Of a stretch of 64,000 nucleotides of DNA, positions 8,224-17,300 are shown piece by piece (the first letter of the stretch is position 1; the number at the start of each line of letters is the position of its first letter). This DNA comes from HGM13006 sp900757695. GTDB taxonomy: Bacteria > Bacillota > Clostridia > Oscillospirales > Oscillospiraceae. The position numbers were made by a program, and so were the translations under genes. Where the stretch lies: contig CAUHNW010000001.1 in NCBI GenBank assembly GCA_959607825.1, positions 1 to 64,000 on the forward strand. The letters are read 5' to 3'. The notes beneath the pieces are model-generated. The model was given only the letters and a program-made list of their open reading frames with translations. It was not told the origin of the DNA and did no database searches.

Positions 8224-9159
8224 ATGAAGCAAAAATCAAGATATCGAATCGCAAGGCGGTTTTTGATTTTCTGGACGCTGTTTATCGGCATTGGCGCTGT
8301 AGCAGGCGCACTGGCAATGCTCCTTGACCCTTCCGGAAGGTTCATGGGCATGGACGCCATGCTGCCCTACTTTCAGGTGCTTCCCTTTGCGGACCGTGTT
8401 TTTCAGAATTTCACCTTTTCCGGCTGGGCACTGCTGATCGTCAACGGCCTGACCAATCTGGCAGCGGCGGGATTGCTGCTTCTGAAAAGGAAAGCAGGGA
8501 CTGTGCTGAGTGGCGTGTTCGGCCTCACGCTGATGCTGTGGATTTGCATTCAGTTCTACATCTTCCCGCCTAACTTCATGTCTACAAGCTTCTTCCTCTT
8601 CGGTGCAGCGCAGGCCGCAACCGGCTATGCCGCATGGGTATTCGACAAGCAAGAAGCATTCTGCGTCTCTCTGACGGATTACCCGAACATCGGCATGAAT
8701 GAAAGTCGGCTGGTGGTATTCTTCTCCCGCATGGGGTATGTCCGGAAGATTGCATATGAAGAAGCAAATCGCAGCGGTGCCACGGTGTACGAGGTAAAGT
8801 CCACGGAGCAGACGGATGGAACCCTTGGCTTCTGGTGGTGCGGAAGGTACGGAATGCACAAATGGAAAATGCCGATTGAGCCCATCTCCGTGAATCTTTC
8901 TGACTATGACCATGTGACGATCTGCACGCCAATCTGGGTATTTTCACTGGCAGCCCCTATGCGTAGCTTCTGTACGAAGGCAGCAGGCAAGATCAAAGAA
9001 GTCGATTACATTCTTGTCCATCATCAAGGCAGCAGCTATGAAAACGCCGCCGATGAGATGGATCGCCTTCTCGGGCTGAAATGCACAGGCTTACGCAGCG
9101 TGCGGTGCAGAAAAGGGCAATACAAAGCTGTTTATAACGATACATCCAAGGAGAAATGA
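8224..9159 (+). CDS. Membrane protein with C-terminal flavodoxin-like domain
   Basis: A 311-residue protein. Residues 1-140 hold about four transmembrane helices. Residues 155-305 look like a flavodoxin: S-R-L-V-V-F-F-S-R-M-G-Y-V-R-K is the phosphate-binding strand-loop position, followed by D-H-V-T-I-C-T-P-I-W-V-F-S-L, the usual second flavin loop. AGGAGG precedes ATG8224. It may reduce or relay electrons at the membrane, but the partner is unknown. The next gene starts 3 bp after its stop. Confidence 0.75.
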   Translation: MKQKSRYRIARRFLIFWTLFIGIGAVAGALAMLLDPSGRFMGMDAMLPYFQVLPFADRVFQNFTFSGWALLIVNGLTNLAAAGLLLLKRKAGTVLSGVFGLTLMLWICIQFYIFPPNFMSTSFFLFGAAQAATGYAAWVFDKQEAFCVSLTDYPNIGMNESRLVVFFSRMGYVRKIAYEEANRSGATVYEVKSTEQTDGTLGFWWCGRYGMHKWKMPIEPISVNLSDYDHVTICTPIWVFSLAAPMRSFCTKAAGKIKEVDYILVHHQGSSYENAADEMDRLLGLKCTGLRSVRCRKGQYKAVYNDTSKEK

Positions 9160-9162
9160 AAC

Positions 9163-9768
9163 ATGCATTCAATACTTGAAGAAAAACTTTGCTACCCAGC
9201 TTTGGCCCTGATCGTGCTGGCGGTGTTTTATGGCATTTACTTCGGGAAGATGCTGGTGCAAAAGCGGCAGGGCATCCGCACCCACCAAATCGGACGCAGG
9301 AAGGAAAAAGGCTTACATACCGTAGAAACGCTCATGAGTGTTGCAACACTGGGTGCGCCCATTGCCCAGCTCATGTCCATTGCCCTTGGGTGGAACCATC
9401 TGCCTGCGGGTGCTCGCTTTACCGGCTTTCTCATTGGAATGTTGGGCGACGGCATATTCCTGCTTTCCATCCTCTGCATGAAGGACAGCTGGCGGGCGGG
9501 CATCCCGGACAAAGATAAGACAGAGCTTGTCACCGCCGGCATTTATAAATTCAGCCGCAATCCGGCGTTTCTGGGTTTTGACCTTATGTATGTCGGGGTG
9601 CTTTTGATGTATGGAAATCTGCTGACCCTCGGCTTTTCCTTGTTTGCCATGGTCATGCTGCATCTGCAAATTTTGCAGGAGGAGCGGTTTCTGGAACATG
9701 CCTTTGGAAGTGCTTATATAGAGTATAAAAAACAGGTCTTTCGTTATCTTGGCAGGAAATCATTCTGA
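9163..9768 (+). CDS. Isoprenylcysteine carboxyl methyltransferase (ICMT/PEMT) family protein
   Basis: A 201-residue integral membrane methyltransferase-like protein with four to five hydrophobic helices. The C-terminal third carries the family signature: G-I-Y-K-F-S-R-N-P-A-F-L-G near residue 126, then E-E-R-F-L-E-H-A-F-G-S-A-Y-I-E-Y-K near residue 171, which binds S-adenosylmethionine in characterised relatives. Bacterial members methylate lipids or unknown targets. It is nearly continuous with the flavodoxin fusion, so they are co-transcribed. Confidence 0.88.
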   Translation: MHSILEEKLCYPALALIVLAVFYGIYFGKMLVQKRQGIRTHQIGRRKEKGLHTVETLMSVATLGAPIAQLMSIALGWNHLPAGARFTGFLIGMLGDGIFLLSILCMKDSWRAGIPDKDKTELVTAGIYKFSRNPAFLGFDLMYVGVLLMYGNLLTLGFSLFAMVMLHLQILQEERFLEHAFGSAYIEYKKQVFRYLGRKSF

Positions 9769-9864
9769 AGCGGTGTTCCCGTGGATTTCGGCATCATCCG
9801 CCGCACGGCACACATGACCGTGCCCCGCCGATCATTTCATTGCTCCAAAATGCATTGAGCCGCC

Positions 9865-9913
9865 TTGACAAGTAACCGAACGGTTGCTATAATAACAGTA
9901 ACCGTTCGGTTAC
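9865..9913 (+). promoter_or_regulatory. Promoter of the third TetR gene with two operators
   Basis: TTGACA (9865-9870), 17 bp, TATAAT (9888-9893). One palindrome, GTAACCGAACGGTTGC at 9872-9887, fills the spacer with one mismatch. A second, GTAACCGTTCGGTTAC at 9898-9913, is perfect and covers the start site. This predicts tight autorepression. Confidence 0.88.
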
Positions 9914-9933
9914 AAAGAAGAAGAGGTGCAGCC

Positions 9934-10554
9934 ATGGCCGGAGATACAAAAGAACGCATCTTAGAAACCGCGCTTACCCTATTCGCCCAGAATGGATATC
10001 TTGGTACGTCTATGAACGATATTGCGGGGCAGTTGGGGATCACCAAAGGCGCTCTATATAAACACTATGCCAGCAAGCAGGAGATACTTAACAGCATTGT
10101 GGAACGCATGAACAAAATGGACTATGAACGTGCCGAGGAATACGAAATGCCGGAAACGGAGCCCGATGGCTTTGCGGAGGCCTTTCAAAATACACCGGCC
10201 ACAAAAATCCGTGCATACAGCATGGCACAGTTTCATCATTGGACTGCGGAACCCTTTTCATCCAACTTCCGAAAAATGCTTACGTTAGAGCAATATCGTG
10301 ATCCAAAGCTTGCGCAGCTTTATCACGACTATCTTGCCACCGGCCCCACCGAGTATATGGCAGCGATCTTCCGAAAGATGACGGACTCAGACGCCTCTGC
10401 CATGCAGCTTGCGCTGGAGTTCTATGGCCCGATGTTTCTGCTCTACAGCGTTTATGACGGCGCAGAGGATAAGTCCGCAGTTCCTGCACTGCTGGAGAAG
10501 CACATCAATCGCTTTATTCATCGTCTTGAAGGAGAGAGGACAGATCAGGTATGA
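9934..10554 (+). CDS. TetR/AcrR family transcriptional regulator
   Basis: A 206-residue TetR-type repressor. The helix-turn-helix spans about residues 6-50, with S-M-N-D-I-A-G-Q-L-G-I-T-K-G-A-L-Y-K-H-Y. I chose ATG9934, which has AGAGG upstream, because the longer frame from 9865 would start inside the promoter and operators. The C-terminal domain resembles that of the TetR at 4084. The stop overlaps the Cys-rich KTR gene by 4 bp (ATGA). Likely targets are its own operon and the genes around it. Confidence 0.9.
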   Translation: MAGDTKERILETALTLFAQNGYLGTSMNDIAGQLGITKGALYKHYASKQEILNSIVERMNKMDYERAEEYEMPETEPDGFAEAFQNTPATKIRAYSMAQFHHWTAEPFSSNFRKMLTLEQYRDPKLAQLYHDYLATGPTEYMAAIFRKMTDSDASAMQLALEFYGPMFLLYSVYDGAEDKSAVPALLEKHINRFIHRLEGERTDQV

Positions 10555-10736
10555 GCGAATCTACTGGACATCCAAGGCGCTGGGTGCTATGTCCGATGTG
10601 TGGAGCAAAAACACGACTACAGTTGCTCAAGGAAACAGAGCTGAAGGCATTTCCGCTGTTCTGCCCCAAATGTAAATCCGAAAGCATCATTGATGCGAAA
10701 AACTTTATAATAGAAATGAAAAAAGCCAGACGCTAA
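10551..10736 (+). CDS. Cysteine-rich KTR domain protein
   Basis: A 61-residue small protein with two Cys pairs, C-P-M-C near residue 14 and C-P-K-C near residue 39, enclosing the K-T-R-L motif that names the family. This fits a zinc-ribbon fold. Such genes are often found next to TetR regulators and on mobile elements of Clostridia. It overlaps the TetR stop and is followed at once by a strong terminator, so it closes the operon. Function unknown. Confidence 0.88.
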   Translation: MSESTGHPRRWVLCPMCGAKTRLQLLKETELKAFPLFCPKCKSESIIDAKNFIIEMKKARR

Positions 10737-10738
10737 GA

Positions 10739-10783
10739 CGCAGTGCCGATCACGTTTTCCGTGGTTCGGTACTGCGCTTTTTT
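10739..10783 (+). terminator. Strong intrinsic terminator of the TetR-KTR operon
   Basis: CGCAGTGCCGATCACG pairs with CCGTGGTTCGGTACTGCG (a few G-U pairs) and is followed by TTTTTT at 10778-10783. Confidence 0.88.
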
Positions 10784-10796
10784 AGGAGAGAGCAAT

Positions 10797-11297
10797 ATGA
10801 ATGCAGTTGTATACACCACAAATACCGGCAGCACGGAGCGCTATGCCAAGCTGCTGGCACACGAAACAGCCCTTCCCGCCTACTCGTTAGCGGAAGCCAA
10901 AAAGAAGCTATTCCCTGGTGCAGAGGTGATCTATCCGGGTTGGATCATGGCAGGCTCTGTCAGGAGCTATGCCGCAGCCGCCAAGCGTTACAGGGTGCGT
11001 GCCGTCTGCGGAGTCGGCATGGGACAAGCCGGCACACAAACGGACAGCGTAAGAAAAAAGGCCTCCGTTCCAGCCACCATTCCGCTGTTTACGCTGCAAG
11101 GCAGCCTGCATGTCAAACAGCTGCACGGGATCTATCGTCCCATGATGGCACTTATGGTCAGAGCGGCAGACAAAAATCTTGCCAGAAAGTAGGATCGCAC
11201 CCCGGAAGAAGAGGATATGCTGGATATGATGCAGTCCGGCAGTGACCGGGTTCCGTTCAAGAATTTAGACGCTGTGCTCCATTGGTACAGAACTTAA
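10797..11297 (+). pseudogene. Flavodoxin-like protein with in-frame stop
   Basis: From ATG10797 (GGAGAG upstream) the first 131 codons encode a flavodoxin-type protein: V-V-Y-T-T-N-T-G-S-T-E-R-Y-A is the FMN phosphate loop, then Y-P-G-W-I-M-A-G. A TAG at 11190-11192 ends it. The same frame continues for 34 sense codons to TAA at 11295-11297 with family-like sequence, rich in acidic residues and ending in A-V-L-H-W-Y. So a single-base change to TAG has removed the last helix. The shorter product might still fold; a sequencing error is the alternative. Confidence 0.65.
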
Positions 11298-11361
11298 AGC
11301 TATGACAGAAGATGTTTTTTTGAAGTGTCCCAAATACAGGAACGGGAAAGGATCTTTGGAA

Positions 11362-12042
11362 ATGAAAGATATACTCATTTACGTTCACGGAAAAGGCGGC
11401 TCTGCGGAGGAAGCCAATCATTACAAGCCGCTCTTTCCGGGCCATACGGTCATCGGCTTCGACTACCGTTCCCAGACGCCATGGGCGGCCAAGGAGGAAT
11501 TTCCGGTCTTTTTTGCGCAGCAACGTAAGCGCTGTAACCGCCTGACACTCGTCGCAAACAGCATCGGCGCTTTCTTTTCCATGTCTGCGCTGGATGAGAA
11601 GCTGGTGGACAGGGCCTACCTTATCTCTCCGGTAGTGGATATGGAAAATCTGATCGTGAATATGATGCAGTGGGCGAATGCGAACGAACAAGATCTTGCG
11701 GAAAAGAAGGAGATTATCACGGATTTCGGTGAAACGCTATCCTGGAACTATCTCTGTTATGTGCGGGAACACCCAATCTCGTGGAATGTTCCAACCTGCA
11801 TTCTCTGCGGCGAGCATGATAACCTGACCTCCATAGAAACCGTATCTGCATTTGCCCGGTGTCATCAGGCGAACCTCACCGTTATGCCCGGCGGTGCGCA
11901 CTGGTTCCATACGGAAGCGCAGCTAAGATTTCTGGATAATTGGATCCGAGCAGCTCAGCGTGCTTGTGGGGACGGGCTTCAATGCGGCGCCGAGCATCCA
12001 ACTGTTTTGTGTGAAACCGACGAAATAATAAAACCAATATAA
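11362..12042 (+). CDS. Alpha/beta hydrolase
   Basis: A protein of about 226 residues with an alpha/beta-hydrolase layout: I-L-I-Y-V-H-G-K-G-G-S is the oxyanion strand at residues 4-14, V-A-N-S-I-G-A the nucleophile elbow with Ser, G-E-H-D the acid, and G-G-A-H-W-F the catalytic His. It probably hydrolyses an ester or small amide; the substrate is unknown. I chose ATG11362. The 20 codons upstream (from ATG11302) do not fit the fold and include F-L-K-C-P-K-Y, which looks like the start of a GNAT gene, so they may be a fused remnant. Confidence 0.85.
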   Translation: MKDILIYVHGKGGSAEEANHYKPLFPGHTVIGFDYRSQTPWAAKEEFPVFFAQQRKRCNRLTLVANSIGAFFSMSALDEKLVDRAYLISPVVDMENLIVNMMQWANANEQDLAEKKEIITDFGETLSWNYLCYVREHPISWNVPTCILCGEHDNLTSIETVSAFARCHQANLTVMPGGAHWFHTEAQLRFLDNWIRAAQRACGDGLQCGAEHPTVLCETDEIIKPI

Positions 12043-12065
12043 AATCAAGCTAAGGAGGCTAAATC

Positions 12066-12692
12066 ATGTTAAACAAGAAAATTACCATCCGTCTTGAGAC
12101 CAAAGACGATTATCGGAATGTGGAAAATCTGACTCGAGAGTCATTCTGGAACGTCTACCGTCCCGGCTGTATGGAGCACTATGTGCTGCACTGCTATCGG
12201 GATGACCCGGCGTTTGTGCCGGAGCTGGATTTCGTGATGGAGCTGGACGGAGCGCTGATTGGCCAGATCATTTATGTGCGTTCGGAAATCAAATGTGACG
12301 ATGGAAGAAGCGTGCCGATCATGACCTTCGGCCCCATTGGCATTGCCCCCAACTACAAGCGTCAGGGCTACGGAAAAATTCTGCTGGACTTCTCCATGGA
12401 GAAAGCAAAAAAGATGGGTGCCAATGCGCTGGCCATCACCGGGAATATCGCCTTCTATGGAAAGTCCGGCTTTGTCCCTGCCAAAACAACGGGCGTTCGC
12501 TATGCCGATGACCCGGAGGCAGATTATTTCCTCATCAAGGAGCTTACGCCCGGTTTTCTAAGCGACATCTCCGGCACCTACAAAGATCCCGAGGGGTATT
12601 TTATCTGTGAGAAAGACCCGGACGGCTTTGAACAGTTTGAAGCCACCTTCCCGGAGAAGGAAAAGCTGAAGCTGCCGGGACAGCTGTTCTGA
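12066..12692 (+). CDS. GNAT family N-acetyltransferase (YhbS-like)
   Basis: A 208-residue acetyltransferase of the YhbS-like type. F-G-P-I-G-I-A-P-N-Y-K-R-Q-G-Y-G-K-I-L-L at about residues 92-111 is the acetyl-CoA binding loop, and N-I-A-F-Y-G-K-S-G-F near residue 139 is the second family motif. The C-terminal 50 residues carry Y-F-L-I-K-E-L and an acidic tail. AAGGAGG lies upstream of ATG12066. A terminator follows at 12748. Confidence 0.92.
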   Translation: MLNKKITIRLETKDDYRNVENLTRESFWNVYRPGCMEHYVLHCYRDDPAFVPELDFVMELDGALIGQIIYVRSEIKCDDGRSVPIMTFGPIGIAPNYKRQGYGKILLDFSMEKAKKMGANALAITGNIAFYGKSGFVPAKTTGVRYADDPEADYFLIKELTPGFLSDISGTYKDPEGYFICEKDPDGFEQFEATFPEKEKLKLPGQLF

Positions 12693-12747
12693 TTGCGTCT
12701 CCAGCATGAACCACAAAACGCTCTAACACTTCCACACACATTTTACG

Positions 12748-12787
12748 CAGCGTGTCAAAGCCCCCTTTGGCACGCTGTTCTTTTTTC
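12748..12787 (+). terminator. Intrinsic terminator closing the accessory block
   Basis: CAGCGTGTCAAAG and CTTTGGCACGCTG form a 13-bp stem (one G-U pair) with a CCCC loop, followed by TTCTTTTTT. Confidence 0.9.
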
Positions 12788-12805
12788 ATACTGCATGTGA
12801 ATAAG

Positions 12806-12834
12806 TTGCAGGTGATTGGAACCTGTGGTAAAAT
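12806..12834 (+). promoter_or_regulatory. Sigma-A promoter of the solute-binding protein operon
   Basis: TTGCAG (12806-12811), 17-bp spacer, TAAAAT (12829-12834), about 40 bp before the start codon. Confidence 0.65.
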
Positions 12835-12875
12835 GAGTATGATACAAAGACTTTTGTCGAAAAGGAGAACACCAT

Positions 12876-14321
12876 ATGTTGCACTTCAAATCTGGCATTG
12901 CGGCACTGTGTGCCGCAACCCTGCTGCTAACATCCGGCTGCGGCACTGCCGCTCCTGCCAGTGTGGCCTCCGCCGCCCCCGTAGATGCCGGCAGCCCCGT
13001 TTCCATTACCGTTTGGAACTACTATAACGGAGATCAGCTGGATGCCTTTAACAGCATGGTGGATGAATTCAATGAAACCGTCGGCAAGGAAAAGGGCATT
13101 GAGGTGTCCAGTTACAGTCAGGGCGGTGTTTCTGAATTGGAAACCAATGTGCTGGCCGCTGCGGAGGGAAAGGTTGGTGCAGACCCCATGCCCAACATTT
13201 TCTCCGGCTATGCCGACACCACCTATGCGCTGGATCAGATGGGCATGGTCGTGGATCTCAGCGACTATCTGACCGAGGAAGAGCGCAGTGCCTACATTGA
13301 TGGCTATCTGGAGGAAGGTGACTTCTCCGGCACCGGCAGCATCAAGATCTTCCCCACCGCCAAATCCACAGAGCTTCTGTTCCTGAACAAAACGGATTGG
13401 GAGCCATTTGCCGAAGCCACAGGCGCCACCTATGATGATCTTCAAACCATCGAGGGTGTTGTGGAAACTGCGGAAAAATACTACCAATGGGCCGACAGCC
13501 TCACCCCCGAAGAGGGCGACGGCAAGGCATTCTTTGGCCGTGATGCCATGGCAAACTACATGCTCATTGGCGCACGTCAGCTGGGCTGTACCATTTTTGA
13601 TGTGCAGGATGGAAAAATGACGCTGCACTTTGATAAAGAGGTCATCAAAACCCTCTGGGACAACTACTATGTTCCCTTTATCAAGGGTTACTTCTCCGCA
13701 TCCGGTAAGTTCCGCAGCGACGAAGTCAAAACCGGCAATATCATTGCCTACGTGGGCTCCTCTTCCAGCTCTTCCTTCTTCCCCTCCGAGGTCATCACCA
13801 GTGACACCGAAAGCCACCCCATTGAGCGTGAAGTGCTGCCTGCCCCCCGGTTCCGTGACGGCGAAAACTATGCCGTTCAGCAGGGTGCCGGAATGGTAGT
13901 CACCAAGGCCGACGAAAAAGAGGTGCAAGCCAGCGTAGAGTTTCTAAAGTGGTTTACAGCCCCGGAGCACAACATCGCCTTTTCGATTGGCTCCGGTTAT
14001 CTACCTGTCACCAAAGCAGGCAGCAAGCTGGAAACCATCAAGGAGAACACACCTGATCTTTCTTCCAGTATCGAGCAGGCTCTGGACACCGTAAACAATT
14101 GTACGCTCTATACGCCCACCGCATTCTCCAACGGCACCGATGCCCGTGCAGTATTGGAATACGCACTCAGTGACGCCGCCACCGCAGACCGCGGCACTGT
14201 GGAAGAGCGCATGGCGCAGGGGCAGGACTTTGAGAGCGCCGCTGAAGAATTTCTCTCTGCGGACCGTTTTGAGCGCTGGTATCAGGATATCCAGACCGAA
14301 CTCCAGCAATACGCCGGATAA
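12876..14321 (+). CDS. Extracellular solute-binding lipoprotein
   Basis: A 481-residue family 1-type substrate-binding lipoprotein. The signal peptide ends in the lipobox L-T-S-G-C with lipidation at Cys22, followed by a low-complexity Ala/Ser linker. The mature protein starts with the typical V-S-I-T-V-W-N-Y-Y strand and has W-F-T-A-P-E-H-N near residue 362, as in sugar- or peptide-binding proteins. No ABC permease or ATPase lies nearby. The next gene, 26 bp downstream, is a membrane GGDEF-EAL protein, which suggests a sensory rather than an uptake role. Confidence 0.9.
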   Translation: MLHFKSGIAALCAATLLLTSGCGTAAPASVASAAPVDAGSPVSITVWNYYNGDQLDAFNSMVDEFNETVGKEKGIEVSSYSQGGVSELETNVLAAAEGKVGADPMPNIFSGYADTTYALDQMGMVVDLSDYLTEEERSAYIDGYLEEGDFSGTGSIKIFPTAKSTELLFLNKTDWEPFAEATGATYDDLQTIEGVVETAEKYYQWADSLTPEEGDGKAFFGRDAMANYMLIGARQLGCTIFDVQDGKMTLHFDKEVIKTLWDNYYVPFIKGYFSASGKFRSDEVKTGNIIAYVGSSSSSSFFPSEVITSDTESHPIEREVLPAPRFRDGENYAVQQGAGMVVTKADEKEVQASVEFLKWFTAPEHNIAFSIGSGYLPVTKAGSKLETIKENTPDLSSSIEQALDTVNNCTLYTPTAFSNGTDARAVLEYALSDAATADRGTVEERMAQGQDFESAAEEFLSADRFERWYQDIQTELQQYAG

Positions 14322-14347
14322 ACATTCCACCGAAAGGAGATGGTATC

Positions 14348-17300
14348 ATGGAAAAGAAACATTCTTCTCATCAGAAGCACAGCAGACCCGCCTTCCATGG
14401 TATTTTATCTTCTATGATGCTGGTTCTCCTGATTGAGATTATCCTGATGATGACTGTTCTCTACTTCAGCAGCATCACAGAGCAGCTCAATCAGAACGCC
14501 TTGGCCATTTTACAAAAGCAGGTAGAAAACCGTCAGAACTACCTGCAAACGATGCTGGTAGACAATCAGGAGCTATCCGCTCTGTCTGACAGCATCAATA
14601 ACACCACCTTATCCCTGCTGCATTCCGGTGATATTGATCTTGAAACATTGGATCAGGCTAGTGAAAACTGCCTTCCCCTGCTCAATGCGGTCAGCACCAA
14701 TCTGGTTTCAACCCTGCGCAATCGTTCTGTCACCGGTATCTTTCTGGCGCTGCGCACCCACAGCTTTGATACGCTTTCCGATGATGACGTCATTCCATGT
14801 GTTTATATTCGGGATTTGGATCCGGATACCGCTCCCTCCAGCCGCAATTCCGATCTAATGCTGGAGGTCTCCCCTACCCAGCTGGTGGAATCCATGCGAA
14901 TCTCCACTGACAGCGCATGGGCCCCGGCCCTGCGCAGCGGCCAAAGTGTGGTATCCCAGCTGCTTGCGCCCGCCTTCGAGGCCGCTTATCAGGATGACAC
15001 AAAGCTTGACGCCGAGGACTACGGCCACTGGACCACCGGCACTTATACGCTCAACGGAGACAGCCACGCCGCAATTGGCTATACCATCCCACTGATTCTC
15101 CCTGACGGCACGGTATACGGTGTCCTTGGCATCGAAATGCTGGAAAGCTATGTGCAGTCCAAGCTCCCCTATCAGGAACTGAGCAGCGAGGGCTATGGAA
15201 CCTATCTGCTTGCCTCTACCACCAGCGCCACCTCAAATTTCCGTTTTCAGATCACATCATCCCTCTGCTCCACTGCCAAGGATGCGCCGCTCCCCGCCGG
15301 CAGCAACGATATCACCTTGTCCAATTCTACACAGGGAGGCTGTTACTATAGCTGCAACAATGTACGTTACCGTGCAGCCTATGATTCTCTGACGCTGTAT
15401 AGCCGCAACGCTCCGTTTTCCGGAGAGCAATGGCTATTGGTCGGCGTAGTGCCCGAGAGCACACTCTTTGGATTTTCCAAGCATGTTATGCGGCTTTTAT
15501 GGATTGCAATGCTTCTGGTTCTGGTTACAGGCGTCCTTTCCAGCCTTTTTGCGGCTCATTGGTTCTGCCGGCCTATCTCTCAGCTCTCCGATGAGGTAGC
15601 CGCTGCACAGGAGAGCCGCAGCAGTATTCCCACCCTTTCCCCCACCGGCATCGTGGAGCTGGATCAGTTTGCCTCTGCCATTACACAGCTCAGTCAGGAC
15701 GTGATCAGTAGCTCTACCAGGTTCCTGCAAATCATGGATATGGCCAGCGTATCGCTGGGCGGCTATGAGCTTCGCAGTGATCCCCCAAGCATCTATGTGA
15801 CTGACAATTTCTTTCCCCTGCTGGGCATTCCCGACATCGACCCAAAAACGCTGACTGTGCAGCATTTTGGTGCATTGATGCGCCATCTGTCACAGAGCTG
15901 TATGCACAAGACCACCGCCGATGGCGCTGAGCTTTACCAAATCTCCCAGGGGGATGGCTCCCTGCGGTATATCCGTCTGGAAACCCAGCAAAACGGTTCG
16001 ACCCGTATGGGACTGGTAGAAGATGTGACCTTTACCACGGAAGAGCGCCTTCGTGTGGAGCACGAACGGGATTACGACATTCTCACCGGACTATACAGCC
16101 GCCGGGCATTCCGCGCCAAATGCAGTGCCCTTTTCGAGCAGCCACAGCAGCTGCACCACGCCGCACTTTTGATGCTGGATCTTGACAACCTGAAATCCAC
16201 CAACGACTCTCTTGGCCATGACTGGGGAGACCGGTATATCCAGCGTGCAGGCCAGTGTATTGCCCAGCATGCGCCCAGCAGCGCTCTGTGCTCCCGGATC
16301 TCCGGCGATGAATTTAATATCTTTCTCTACGGCTACAGCAGCCGGAAAGAGCTTCTGAAGGTGATCCATCGTCTGTGGCACGCACTGGAGCAAACAACGA
16401 TTCACCTTCCTGACGGCCGTGAATTTAACATCAGCCTTTCCGGCGGCGTGGCATGGTATCCCGATGACACCCTCGACCTTGACCTGCTGAAAAAATACGC
16501 CGACTTTGCCATGTACGAGGTGAAGCGTTCCCATAAGGGACAGCTTGGGGAATTCAACATTGCGCTCTACAACTCCGCACTCCATGAACGGCAGCTTCGC
16601 AGTGAGTTTCATCAGATGCTTCGGAATGAGGCCATCTCCTATCACTTCCAGCCGATCTTCTCGGCAAAGGATGGTACGCCGCTGGCCTACGAAGCACTGA
16701 TGCGGCTAAGCCTCCCAACTCTGAAAAGTCCCTTGGACGTGCTTCGATTGGCACGTGCCGAAAATAAGCTTCATGATATCGAGCGTATTACGCTTTTCAA
16801 GGCCTCAGAAGCCTATGATGCGCTTCAGCGCAGCGGAAAGGTTCCCGCAGGTAAGCTCCTGTTCATCAACACCATTGCCAGCCAGCATCTAAACGAAGCA
16901 GAAGAAAATGAGTTTGTACGGCGTTTTTCCCATTTGCTCCCGCAATACGTCAGCGAGATCACCGAAGAGGATGAGCTGGATATGGAAGCACTGGAAAAAA
17001 AGCGTCGTTTCCCCGGCGGCTCTCAGGTCTTTGCACTGGATGATTACGGAAGCGGCTTCAACAGCGAAAAGAATCTGCTGGCACTGGCCCCACATTATAT
17101 CAAGGTGGATATTTGTATCGTCAGCGGAATTGACACCGACGAGAACAAGCAGCAGATCGTGGCGAACATTGTCCACTATGCGCACCAGCGTGATATGAAG
17201 ATCATTGCAGAAGGACTGGAAACCCCGGCAGAACTGAAGACCCTGCTTCGTCTAGGCGTTGACATGCTGCAAGGCTATCTGCTGGCAAAGCCTGCACAGG

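Noticed and set aside
11281..11361. Start of the hydrolase at 11302
   Set aside because: The upstream residues do not fit the hydrolase fold and there is no ribosome binding site; ATG11362 is preferred, although the upstream segment is noted as a possible remnant.
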